64,000 bases of DNA from Roseimaritima sediminicola (GTDB taxonomy: Bacteria > Planctomycetota > Planctomycetia > Pirellulales > Pirellulaceae). Below, in pieces: positions 7,448-15,046 of the stretch (position 1 is the first letter of the stretch; each line of letters starts with the position of its first letter). The translations under genes were made by a program, and so were the position numbers. The stretch lies in the NCBI RefSeq assembly GCF_009618275.1, contig NZ_WIAD01000006.1, forward strand, positions 105,001-169,000, written 5' to 3'. Under the pieces are notes generated by a model. The model searched no databases and had not been told where the DNA came from. It worked only from the letters and a program-made list of their open reading frames with translations.

Positions 7448-9303
7448 ACCCTCTATCCATCCTCCGCTCGTGCTGGCCCGAGGGGTCGCTGCGAGAGGCA
7501 ACTCGACAGAAGCTCGTGATGCGACAATTGTCCTTGCACACCCGTGCGGACCGAATGTTTCGGGTGATTCTGTTGCTGCAGTGGGTGGCCGGGGTGGTCG
7601 TGGCGCTGTGGGTATCGCCGCGAACCTGGATCGGCGCGCAAAGCATGGTGCACGCCCATGTGATTTTCGCCATCGTCGGCGGTGGCTTGTTGGCCAGTTT
7701 GCCCTTGGCGATGATTGCTTGGCGGCCGGGACGGCTGAGCACGCGGTTGTGCATTGCGGTGGCCCAAGCCTTGTTCTCCTGCCTGTTGATTCATCTCAGC
7801 GGCGGTCGCATCGAAACGCATTTTCATGTCTTCGGTTCGCTGGCCATTCTGGCGGCCTACCGCGACTGGCGCGTCATCGCTTTGGCGTCCCTGGTGGTGG
7901 CCGGCGACCATTTCCTGCGGGGCGTGTGGTGGTCTGAATCGGTGTTCGGCATCACGACGGCCAGCCGTTGGCGATGGGTCGAACACACGGCCTGGGTCGC
8001 CTTTGAAGACGTTTTTCTGTTCATCATCATTCGGCAAAGCAACGTCGAGATGCGGCAGTCGGCCAACCTGCTGACGGACCTGGAAAACGCCAAACGCGAA
8101 GCGGAGCTGGCCAACAAGTCGAAAGACGATTTTCTGGTCAAGGTCAGCCACGAGATTCGCACCCCGCTGAACGGCGTGCTGGGATTCACCGAGGTGATGC
8201 AGCGGGGCGGACACACGGCCGAACAACAGAAAAAGTTCCTGCAGACGATTCACCGCAGCGGCCAACATCTGCTCCGCTTGATCAATGACATCTTGGATAT
8301 TTCCAAGATGGAATCGGGACATCTGGACTGCCAGCTCGGCCGCTGCCGGCCGGACAAGGTGATCGATGAGATTGTTTCGGTGCTCCGGGTGCGAGCCGCC
8401 GAGAAAGGGATCGAGCTGGAGTCCTGTTGGCGGACGGCCGTGCCCGAAACGATCGAAACCGACGAGATGCGATTCAGCCAGGTGTTGATGAATCTGGTGG
8501 GCAACGCCATCAAGTTCACCGAACACGGCACCGTGCGTTTAACCGCCGGCATCCACCGCACCGACGAGGGATCGATATTGGTCGTTGAGATCACCGATAC
8601 GGGCATCGGAATCCACCCGGAGAAACTGGAACGCATCTTTTCGCCGTTCCAGCAAGCCGACAATTCGATCACGCGACGCTTTGGCGGAACGGGCCTGGGG
8701 TTGCCGATCAGCCGCCAACTGGCTCGAGCCCTCGGCGGCGATGTTTCGGTGGAGAGCCAAGTCGGTCGCGGCAGTTGTTTCCGGTTGTTCATCCGCGCCG
8801 GTTCACTCGACGGGATCGCCCTGCACAACCCAGCCGCTCCTCTGCCGGAAGCGCCGCAACCCACCAGCCCGCCGGCCAACCGAACCGATCTCGAGGGCAT
8901 GTCGATCCTGCTGTGCGAGGACGGCGAAATCAACCGCGAACTGATCGGCTGGGTCTTGACCGCAGCCGGGGCGAGCGTGTCTTATGCCGAGAACGGCCAG
9001 CAGGGCGTGGACCTGATCGAAGACTGCGTCGAGAAGCCGGACTTGGTCCTGATGGACATGCAGATGCCGGTGATGGATGGCTATGCGGCGACGCAAACAC
9101 TGCGCGCTCGCGGGATCGATCTGCCGGTCATCGCCCTGACCGCGCACGCGATGAGCGGAGACGAACAGAAGTGTTTGGCAGCCGGATGCAGCGGATACTT
9201 GACCAAACCCTTCCGCTTGGAAGCGTTACTGGACATGATCGACAACACGTTTGAGACGACCGAGCAGGCGGAAGCATCATGGGAAGATTGCGTTGGGGCA
9301 TAA
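7444..9303 (+). CDS. Hybrid sensor histidine kinase with multi-helix N-terminal sensor
   Basis: The product is 619 residues. Residues 40-200 form about six transmembrane helices with conserved-looking histidines (ETHFHVFG, H126/H128; AGDHFLRG, H156; VEHTAW, H181), possibly a metal, haem or redox site. A short coiled linker leads to HisKA with phosphoacceptor H236 (VSHEIRTPLNG). The HATPase_c domain has LMNLVGNAIKF, DTGIGI and GGTGLGLPISRQL boxes. A C-terminal receiver (from about 486) has acidic residues CEDGEIN, phosphoacceptor D538 in LMDMQMP, and YLTKPF. There is no HPt or output domain, so it must pass phosphate elsewhere. It overlaps redB upstream by 4 bp and the oxidoreductase downstream by 25 bp. 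Confidence 0.92.
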   Translation: MNPLSILRSCWPEGSLREATRQKLVMRQLSLHTRADRMFRVILLLQWVAGVVVALWVSPRTWIGAQSMVHAHVIFAIVGGGLLASLPLAMIAWRPGRLSTRLCIAVAQALFSCLLIHLSGGRIETHFHVFGSLAILAAYRDWRVIALASLVVAGDHFLRGVWWSESVFGITTASRWRWVEHTAWVAFEDVFLFIIIRQSNVEMRQSANLLTDLENAKREAELANKSKDDFLVKVSHEIRTPLNGVLGFTEVMQRGGHTAEQQKKFLQTIHRSGQHLLRLINDILDISKMESGHLDCQLGRCRPDKVIDEIVSVLRVRAAEKGIELESCWRTAVPETIETDEMRFSQVLMNLVGNAIKFTEHGTVRLTAGIHRTDEGSILVVEITDTGIGIHPEKLERIFSPFQQADNSITRRFGGTGLGLPISRQLARALGGDVSVESQVGRGSCFRLFIRAGSLDGIALHNPAAPLPEAPQPTSPPANRTDLEGMSILLCEDGEINRELIGWVLTAAGASVSYAENGQQGVDLIEDCVEKPDLVLMDMQMPVMDGYAATQTLRARGIDLPVIALTAHAMSGDEQKCLAAGCSGYLTKPFRLEALLDMIDNTFETTEQAEASWEDCVGA

Positions 9304-10271
9304 TTGGGTGTGGGGACGTGGCTCGCAAGCGCGTGGCCGCGGCGATTCTTCAAGACCCACACAGCGAATTGATGGCCGCGTGTCGGCGGAGCCCCGCGGC
9401 CCTGGAGCAGTTCTGCCAGGACTTTGGGATCGCGGACGAGAAAGCCTTTACCGATGCGGCGGCCCTGATCGACGACCCCGACGTCGATGCCGTCTACATC
9501 GCTTCGCCGGTCCGTGAACACCTGCCGCAAACCCTGGCGGCGGCCGCCGCCGGCAAGCACGTGCTGGTCGAAAAACCCATGGCTCGTGATGGCCGCGAAT
9601 GCCAAGCCATGCTCGAGGCCTGCCAACGGGCTGACGTCCGCCTGGGCGTGGCCTACTATCGTCGCTTCTACCCGATGGTCGAGCGTCTCGAGCAGTTGAT
9701 CGGCAGCGGCCAACTGGGAACGGTCCTCGGCGCCAGTGCGATCACGGCCACCCCGCTGGATATGGCTCCGGGCGAGGAAGGTGCCTGGCGGATGCAATCC
9801 GAGGCCGCCGGCGGGGGAGCGCTGATGGATGTCGGCAGCCACAGGATCAACGTCCTGACGCATCTGCTGGGAGACGTTACCGAGGTCAAAGCCATCTGCG
9901 AAACCGTGGCGGCAAGCTACGACACCGAGGATGCCGCCGTCGTGGTGATGCGATTTCAGTCCGGCGCGGTGGCCACGGTGCAGTGTCACTTCGGCAGTGA
10001 AGATCCGGATCGCCTGGAAATCATCGGTACCAAGGGCCGCGTGATCGCGGAACCGCTCAATGGCGACCGCCTGGTCGTGGAACTCGGCGGAGGCCGGCAA
10101 AGCGAACACCTTCCGCCGGCGGAGAATTTGTGTGCACCCCTGATCGCCGATTTCGTCGCCGCGGTCCGGCAAGGGCGTCCGCCTCGCGTCGATGGCCAGG
10201 AAGGCTGGGCCGCCAACGAAGTCATGGAGGCGGCCTACCGTTCGGCCGGCCGCTCGAATCACTTGGGTTGA
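9279..10271 (+). CDS. Gfo/Idh/MocA-family NAD(P)-dependent oxidoreductase
   Basis: The product is 330 residues. The N-terminal Rossmann domain shows LRWGIIGCGDVARKRVAAAI and then VYIASPVREHLPQTLAAAAA and VLVEKPMA. The C-terminal alpha/beta domain has the GGGALMDVGSHRINVLTHLL segment that contributes the catalytic Lys/His region in this family. Substrates are usually sugars, inositols or related alcohols; the exact one cannot be told. The start codon lies 25 bp inside the kinase gene in another frame, an unusually long overlap suggesting the same transcript. A 13-bp tandem repeat follows directly after the stop. Confidence 0.9.
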   Translation: MGRLRWGIIGCGDVARKRVAAAILQDPHSELMAACRRSPAALEQFCQDFGIADEKAFTDAAALIDDPDVDAVYIASPVREHLPQTLAAAAAGKHVLVEKPMARDGRECQAMLEACQRADVRLGVAYYRRFYPMVERLEQLIGSGQLGTVLGASAITATPLDMAPGEEGAWRMQSEAAGGGALMDVGSHRINVLTHLLGDVTEVKAICETVAASYDTEDAAVVVMRFQSGAVATVQCHFGSEDPDRLEIIGTKGRVIAEPLNGDRLVVELGGGRQSEHLPPAENLCAPLIADFVAAVRQGRPPRVDGQEGWAANEVMEAAYRSAGRSNHLG

Positions 10272-10275
10272 TCCG

Positions 10276-10345
10276 CCGGCCTGGGTAAGCGGCCTGGGTG
10301 AGCGGCCTGGGTGAGCGGCCTGGGTGAGCGGCCTGGGGTGGGCAG
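10276..10345. repeat. 13-bp tandem repeat
   Basis: About five copies of CGGCCTGGGTGAG, the first and last diverged, lie just downstream of the oxidoreductase stop and upstream of the antiporter. The remaining sequence to 10499 shows nothing identifiable. Confidence 0.85.
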
Positions 10346-10499
10346 TCCGGGTGGGGGCGATCGAGGTGGGGCGCGTAAAAAAACGATCCTTTTTGGTGCT
10401 CTGCCCGCCCCCTGTAGGTGCCACGCGGCTAGGCGAAACGCTACGATTTGGCCGTTACTCCAAAACCGACCGTCAGCACTTTTTCGACAGGCCGCCGTT

Positions 10500-12272
10500 T
10501 TGAACTTTGAATTTGTTCCCGCCGACCCGCTGTATCAACTGGCGCTGGTCCTGGTCGCTGGCATTATCGGCGGCGAATTGGTCAGCCGAATCCACCTGCC
10601 CAAGGTGACCGGATGGATTTGCACCGGAATTCTGCTGCGCGGGCTGGAGTCGTATCATGCGCCCTACACCGGATTGACGGTCACGGCGGCCTCGGCGTTT
10701 GCGCCGTACATGAGTTTCGTGCTGGGCTACATCGCCTTTACGGTCGGCGCCGCGCTGCACTTTGCCAGCCTGCGAAATTCGGGCAAACGCCTGGGGTTTT
10801 TGCTGGTCGGCGAAGCCCTGGTGACCCCCTTGGTGGTCGTCGGCGCGATGTACTTTGTCGGCGGCTGGATGAAGCCGGAAGAGATGACCTGGCGAGCCAG
10901 TTTGCTGTTGGCGGCGATCGCCATCGCAGCCGCGCCGGGAACCACCGTCCTGGTCGTCCAGGAAACGCGGTCTCGCGGGATCCTGACCCGAACGCTGGTC
11001 GCGGCGGTCGCATTGATCGATATGGTGGCCGTCGGCGTGTTCGTGTTCGCGACCGCCTACCTGACCGGTCTGGGCGATGCCAACGCCGATTGGCACGACC
11101 ACTGGCAGCACGCCCTGGTTTCGGTGGCGATTGAATTCGGAATGGCATTCGCCGTGGGGACGCTGACCGCGCTGATCGCCCTGGCGCTGACCCGCACCGT
11201 CGTCGGCCCGGCATTCCTCGGACCGACCATGGTGGCGGTGATCCTGGGAGCCTGGGGGGCGGCCGTGGGCTTTGGGTATTCGGGCATCCTGGCCTGCACG
11301 TTCGCAGGCATCATGCTTTCCAATCTGCGGCACGACACAGTGCGGTCAACGGGCGCCTACCTGCACACCATCGGCGGCGTGCTGTTTGCCGCCTTCTACA
11401 CGTTTGCCGGGATGAAACTGGATTTCACCTTGGTGCTGCAAGCCGTCGGGCTGGTGTTGCTGTTCTTTCTGGCTCGGCTGGTGGGCAAGTACGTGGGGGC
11501 TTTCGCGGCGATGGGCCTAGCCGACGTTCCCACGCGAGTCCGCAACAACTTGGGGCTGGCCCTGTTGCCGCACGGCGGCGTGGCGGTTGGCCTGATTTTT
11601 CTGGTGCAGGACAACGTCCATTTACAGGACGTGGCCGACACGGTGACGACCGTGGGCCTGGCGGCTCTGGCGATCAACCAGTTGCTCGGTCCCAGCGGCA
11701 CACGCCTGGCCCTGTCACGCGCCGGCGAGACGGGCAAGGACGCGCCGCGATTGCTGGATTTTCTGGACGAGCAACACATTTCGGTCGACGTCGCGGGAAA
11801 CACCAAAGAGGAGGTGATCCGGTGCCTGGCCAACCAACTGTACGCGACCACGCATCGGCCCAGTTTGCCGCAGGAAGATTTCGTGCAACGCGTGCTCGAA
11901 CGCGAACAGATGGCGACCACCTGTTTGTCGCAGGGCTTGATGATTCCGCACGCTATTTTGGACCAGGGCGAAGACATAACGGGGATCCTCGGGATCAGCT
12001 CCAACGGCCTGGACCTGGACACGCCCGACGGCCAACCGGTGCATGCCGTGTTGCTGTTGGCCACGCCGCCGACCGATCGCAAACGGCACCTCGAAGTGCT
12101 GGCGGCCTTTGCCCGGGCGATCACCCGCGACTTGAACCTTCGCGAACAACTGTATCACGCTCGCAGTGCCGCCCACGCCTACGACGTGCTGCACGCCGAA
12201 GACGCCGAAGAATTCAATTACTACATCGAAGACGCCCTCGACCGCGCCGAAGCCTACAAGGACCCGTCGTAG
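10500..12272 (+). CDS. Cation/proton antiporter fused to a PTS EIIA (PtsN-like) domain
   Basis: The product is about 590 residues. No in-frame ATG lies near the homologous N-terminus, so a TTG at 10500 (product MNFEFVPADPLYQ) is chosen; longer readings pass through the 13-bp repeat. Residues 8-425 contain about twelve hydrophobic helices of the CPA2/Kef-type exchanger fold (LVAGIIGGELVSRIHLPKVT, IAAAPGTTVLVVQETRS). Residues about 450-590 form an EIIA type-2 domain with the phosphoacceptor histidine H484 in LSQGLMIPHA and the downstream VHAVLLLATPP strand. The fusion suggests phosphorylation-controlled or nucleotide-gated ion exchange in the inner membrane. No HPr or EI gene is in the window, so the EIIA may act as a sensory domain. 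Confidence 0.85.
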   Translation: MNFEFVPADPLYQLALVLVAGIIGGELVSRIHLPKVTGWICTGILLRGLESYHAPYTGLTVTAASAFAPYMSFVLGYIAFTVGAALHFASLRNSGKRLGFLLVGEALVTPLVVVGAMYFVGGWMKPEEMTWRASLLLAAIAIAAAPGTTVLVVQETRSRGILTRTLVAAVALIDMVAVGVFVFATAYLTGLGDANADWHDHWQHALVSVAIEFGMAFAVGTLTALIALALTRTVVGPAFLGPTMVAVILGAWGAAVGFGYSGILACTFAGIMLSNLRHDTVRSTGAYLHTIGGVLFAAFYTFAGMKLDFTLVLQAVGLVLLFFLARLVGKYVGAFAAMGLADVPTRVRNNLGLALLPHGGVAVGLIFLVQDNVHLQDVADTVTTVGLAALAINQLLGPSGTRLALSRAGETGKDAPRLLDFLDEQHISVDVAGNTKEEVIRCLANQLYATTHRPSLPQEDFVQRVLEREQMATTCLSQGLMIPHAILDQGEDITGILGISSNGLDLDTPDGQPVHAVLLLATPPTDRKRHLEVLAAFARAITRDLNLREQLYHARSAAHAYDVLHAEDAEEFNYYIEDALDRAEAYKDPS

Positions 12273-12338
12273 GACCACGTCGTGGCTCGGGCTCGCCAGG
12301 ACTCGGGGGAGAGGGGAGTAAACGTTCTTTTTCTTCCC

Positions 12339-12402
12339 TAGAATCCGCCGGGGTCAGCGAATTTTAGATCTCCGATCCAAACTCTGGCGAGTTCAGCTTC
12401 GG
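12339..12402. repeat. Dispersed repeats TAGAATCCG..GGGTCAG and CCAAACTCTGGCGAGTTCAG
   Basis: Two dispersed families sit side by side between convergent genes. One copy of the GAATCCG-GAGTCAG motif is at 12339-12378. A copy of the ATCCAAAGTCTGGCGACTTCAG family is at 12375-12402. The latter ends 2 bp from the stop codon of the thioredoxin-like gene (12405-12407). Confidence 0.75.
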
Positions 12403-12404
12403 GG

Positions 12405-13892
12405 CTACTGCGCGATCAGTTCCTGGATTTTCCCGTGCAGGGCCTCGGCGTTGGCCGGTCCGCTGCCGACTTTGATCATTTGCACTTTGCCCTCGCGATC
12501 GACCAGCACGGCATGCGGGATACCGGTCACGCCGTACTCCTGCTGTAGCGTGCTGTCCTGGGGCGTAAAGATCGTCGGATGGCTCATGTCCTTGGACTGC
12601 AGGAATTGGGCGATCGCTTCGCGTTCCTGTTCGGGGGTGGCATCTTCGCTGCGGACCGCCCGACCGGCTTCCTCGTCCCACGTGTAGTTGTAGTAGCGGG
12701 TGATGCCGACGATCTCAAAGCCTTGCTCGCCGAACTCCTCTCGCCACTCGCGGAGGTGCGGGAAGGTGGCGATACAGGGGCCACACCAGACGGCCCAGAA
12801 GTCATACAGCACAACCTTGCCTTTCAGCGAGTCTTCCAGACCTTCGCCGCCGCCCTCGACGTTGGCCCAGGCGTCGATCTGCAGCGGCGGCGCGGGTTTG
12901 CCGATCATTTCGGTCTGCTTCCGCGCGGCCTCGATGCGGCTTTCATACGACTTGATTCGCGACAGCATGCGAGACAGGGCCGAGTTTTCCTCGGCATACT
13001 CGCCCACGCGATCCATGACTTCGTCGATTCGCTCCATAGCCGCTTCGGGATCGTCGCGATAGCTCGACGCGATCTCCATGCCGGCGATGTTGACGTACTG
13101 CATGCGCAGGCGGTCCGATTCGGGAAACGCTTCCATGGCCGCGTCCAGGGCTTCGTGCAGCTGTTCGTTGTAGGCTTCGTCGCCCACACCCAGGCCGCTG
13201 CGGGTACCGAGCAGTGTCAACAGGCTGATGTGGGCGAGGGCCGATTCTTCGGTCTTGGCGTGCGTGGCCAGGCTCTGCACTTCCGCGGTAATTAATTCTT
13301 TGGCTTCGTCTCGCTGGCCCGCGCGAGCCATCGCGACGGCTTTGGTTCCCAGCAAACTGGCGACCGCTGGCAGCAGTGCGGCCGAGTCGTCGGATTGCAG
13401 CTCGCGGAGGCGGGCAAGCGTGCGGTCCAACGCATCGGTGGCCTGCGGCTCCGCACCGGAACGCAAAGCAAAGGCGGCCAGCTGCTGGGCGCTGGACGCC
13501 AATTGCTGAGCACTGTCGACATCCTCGGTGCGCTGGAATTGCTCTTCGAACAGCTTCTGATACTGTGCGGTCGCCTTGTCGTACTGCCGGCCGCTGGCAT
13601 AGCGAACGGCCACCATCTGCCGCAGCGACTGCAGGCGTCGTAGCATGCCGACTTCGTCGCCGCTCTGATCGGCGAACGCCTCATCCAACGCCGCTGCCGC
13701 ATCGTCCAGCTTGCCTTCTAGGACGAGGCTTTCGATCTGCGCGGCTCGCTCCGCCGAGTCGCTCAGATCCGCCTCACCGGACGTCGCTTCGGCGTCCTGG
13801 GCAAAGCCAGTCGGCATCTCCGTAACGGCCATGAAAGGCAAAGCGACCAGGGCCACGCGCAGCGCGCGCAACAGCAAAACAGAATAGGTCAT
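12405..13892 (-). CDS. TlpA/AhpC-type thioredoxin-like exported protein with helical N-terminal domain
   Basis: The product is 495 residues with a signal peptide (LLLRALRVALVALPFMAV...FAQ). Residues 30-330 are Ala/Gln/Glu-rich helices resembling degenerate TPR-type repeats. From residue 335 the sequence IGKPAPPLQIDAW...GKVVLYDFWAVWCGPCIATF leads into a redoxin domain with active-site cysteines C370 and C373. Next come GFEIVGITRYYNY, an insertion with ATPEQEREAI, YGVTGIPHAVLVDREGKV with the cis-Pro loop, and a final helix. The likely role is periplasmic thiol-disulphide exchange. It lies downstream of csrA on the same strand with a 99-bp gap. Confidence 0.88.
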   Translation of the reverse strand: MTYSVLLLRALRVALVALPFMAVTEMPTGFAQDAEATSGEADLSDSAERAAQIESLVLEGKLDDAAAALDEAFADQSGDEVGMLRRLQSLRQMVAVRYASGRQYDKATAQYQKLFEEQFQRTEDVDSAQQLASSAQQLAAFALRSGAEPQATDALDRTLARLRELQSDDSAALLPAVASLLGTKAVAMARAGQRDEAKELITAEVQSLATHAKTEESALAHISLLTLLGTRSGLGVGDEAYNEQLHEALDAAMEAFPESDRLRMQYVNIAGMEIASSYRDDPEAAMERIDEVMDRVGEYAEENSALSRMLSRIKSYESRIEAARKQTEMIGKPAPPLQIDAWANVEGGGEGLEDSLKGKVVLYDFWAVWCGPCIATFPHLREWREEFGEQGFEIVGITRYYNYTWDEEAGRAVRSEDATPEQEREAIAQFLQSKDMSHPTIFTPQDSTLQQEYGVTGIPHAVLVDREGKVQMIKVGSGPANAEALHGKIQELIAQ

Positions 13893-13991
13893 GACAAGAA
13901 TTCCCCGAGAAAGGCAACGGGGCGAACGAACGCCGCTCTACCCCACAAGCAGAAGTATATCACTGCTGTCGACTTGGGGGGCGAAGCAGCG

Positions 13992-14456
13992 TCAAGCCGA
14001 TGGCAGCAACGCTTCGCTCCGGTACGGCGCACCTTCTTGCCGGACCACCAGCGGCGCCGCTTCGCCCTTCGCCGCCGCGCATTCCGGTGCCGGCTCGGCA
14101 ACGCCCGTCGAGGCGGCAAGACCGCGGACGATTTGACGACGGATCCGGCCTACGGTTTGCTGAGCATCTTCCGCAACGGCCGCGGCCAGCGAGCGGTCTC
14201 GCAGTGGCGACAGTTCCACGAGGGCGGAAACCTGCGATTCCAGTTGCTCAAGCCATTGCAGCAAATGCTCGGAGGGGCTTTCATCCGACAAGGAACGTAG
14301 GTCCTCCTGCCCGAGCTCGCCACGCAGGACGCGGATCGAACGCGGGGCGTCGATACCGATCTGGGTTTGATGCGCGCCGCAGCGCAACACACGGATCAAC
14401 ACCGAAAGGTCCGGCAGCGTGATTGTTTCCTGAGGTTTACGTGACAGCACCAACAT
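13992..14456 (-). CDS. csrA: CsrA-family RNA-binding regulator with long C-terminal extension
   Basis: The product is 154 residues. Residues 1-49 match CsrA strands (MLVLSRKPQETITL, LIRVLRCGAHQTQIGIDAP, IRVLRGELG), including the N-terminal LSRK and the RVLRGE equivalent of the RNA-contacting VHREE segment. Classical CsrA ends near 60-70 residues. Here about 100 more follow: an acidic helix-forming part (SPSEHLLQWLEQLESQVSAL), a basic part (GRIRRQIVRGL) and an Ala/Pro tail. The start at 14456 is unambiguous from the CsrA N-terminus. Post-transcriptional regulation is inferred from the domain; the role of the extension is unknown. Confidence 0.8.
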   Translation of the reverse strand: MLVLSRKPQETITLPDLSVLIRVLRCGAHQTQIGIDAPRSIRVLRGELGQEDLRSLSDESPSEHLLQWLEQLESQVSALVELSPLRDRSLAAAVAEDAQQTVGRIRRQIVRGLAASTGVAEPAPECAAAKGEAAPLVVRQEGAPYRSEALLPSA

Positions 14457-15046
14457 TATCCCATCCTCCGAATCGACCGATAACGAATTCCCAACTTGTT
14501 GGAAGTGTAACCCTGGATAGAGTGGTGTACAACCGTGATTTGCCTGTTGGGAGGTTTTTCTATCCAGGTGGTGTAGTGTTCATGGGTTTAGTGCATCGCA
14601 AATCTCCTGGCTCTAGCGGATCTTATGTATGAGTGCGAAGCTCGGGCGCATCAGCCACGCCAGTGGCGACATGTGGTAACCCCAGACGCGAGCCTGGGGT
14701 GCCGCTTTTGTTCGTGATGTTTACGTTTCCCCGGGCTCGCGCTTTGGGGCTAAGCACGTCGGCATGAATCTTTCGGTGAAACCCCGCGACAACACCCTCC
14801 CGCGCAGCGGGAGGGTCGGGCTCTTAGGCCCGGGGAGGGCCCTACGAAAACCCTCTCCGGGCCTAAGAGCCCGACTCTCCCAAGGGGAGAGTGATGTCGA
14901 ATTAAAGGTTGCGACGTGCTTACCACAATCAATCGCTCCGCGATTTAGGAACATTCGTTCCCGTACATTAATTCCGCTGGAGTCAGCAAATCTCAAATCT
15001 CACATCTCAAATCTCAAATCTCAAATCCTTGCAGGTAACGCCGACG
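14457..15046. other. Non-coding interval rich in hairpins and repeats
   Basis: This interval between divergent csrA and treZ has no convincing gene. It holds a 9-bp inverted repeat (14512-14520 with 14560-14568) and an inverted copy of the GAATCCG-GAGTCAG motif (14598-14636). A 25-bp stem with one mismatch follows (14815-14839 with 14851-14875), flanked by two smaller hairpins. A forward motif copy lies at 14960-15002, and a 7-bp AATCTCA array of five units at 14989-15023. Confidence 0.8.
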
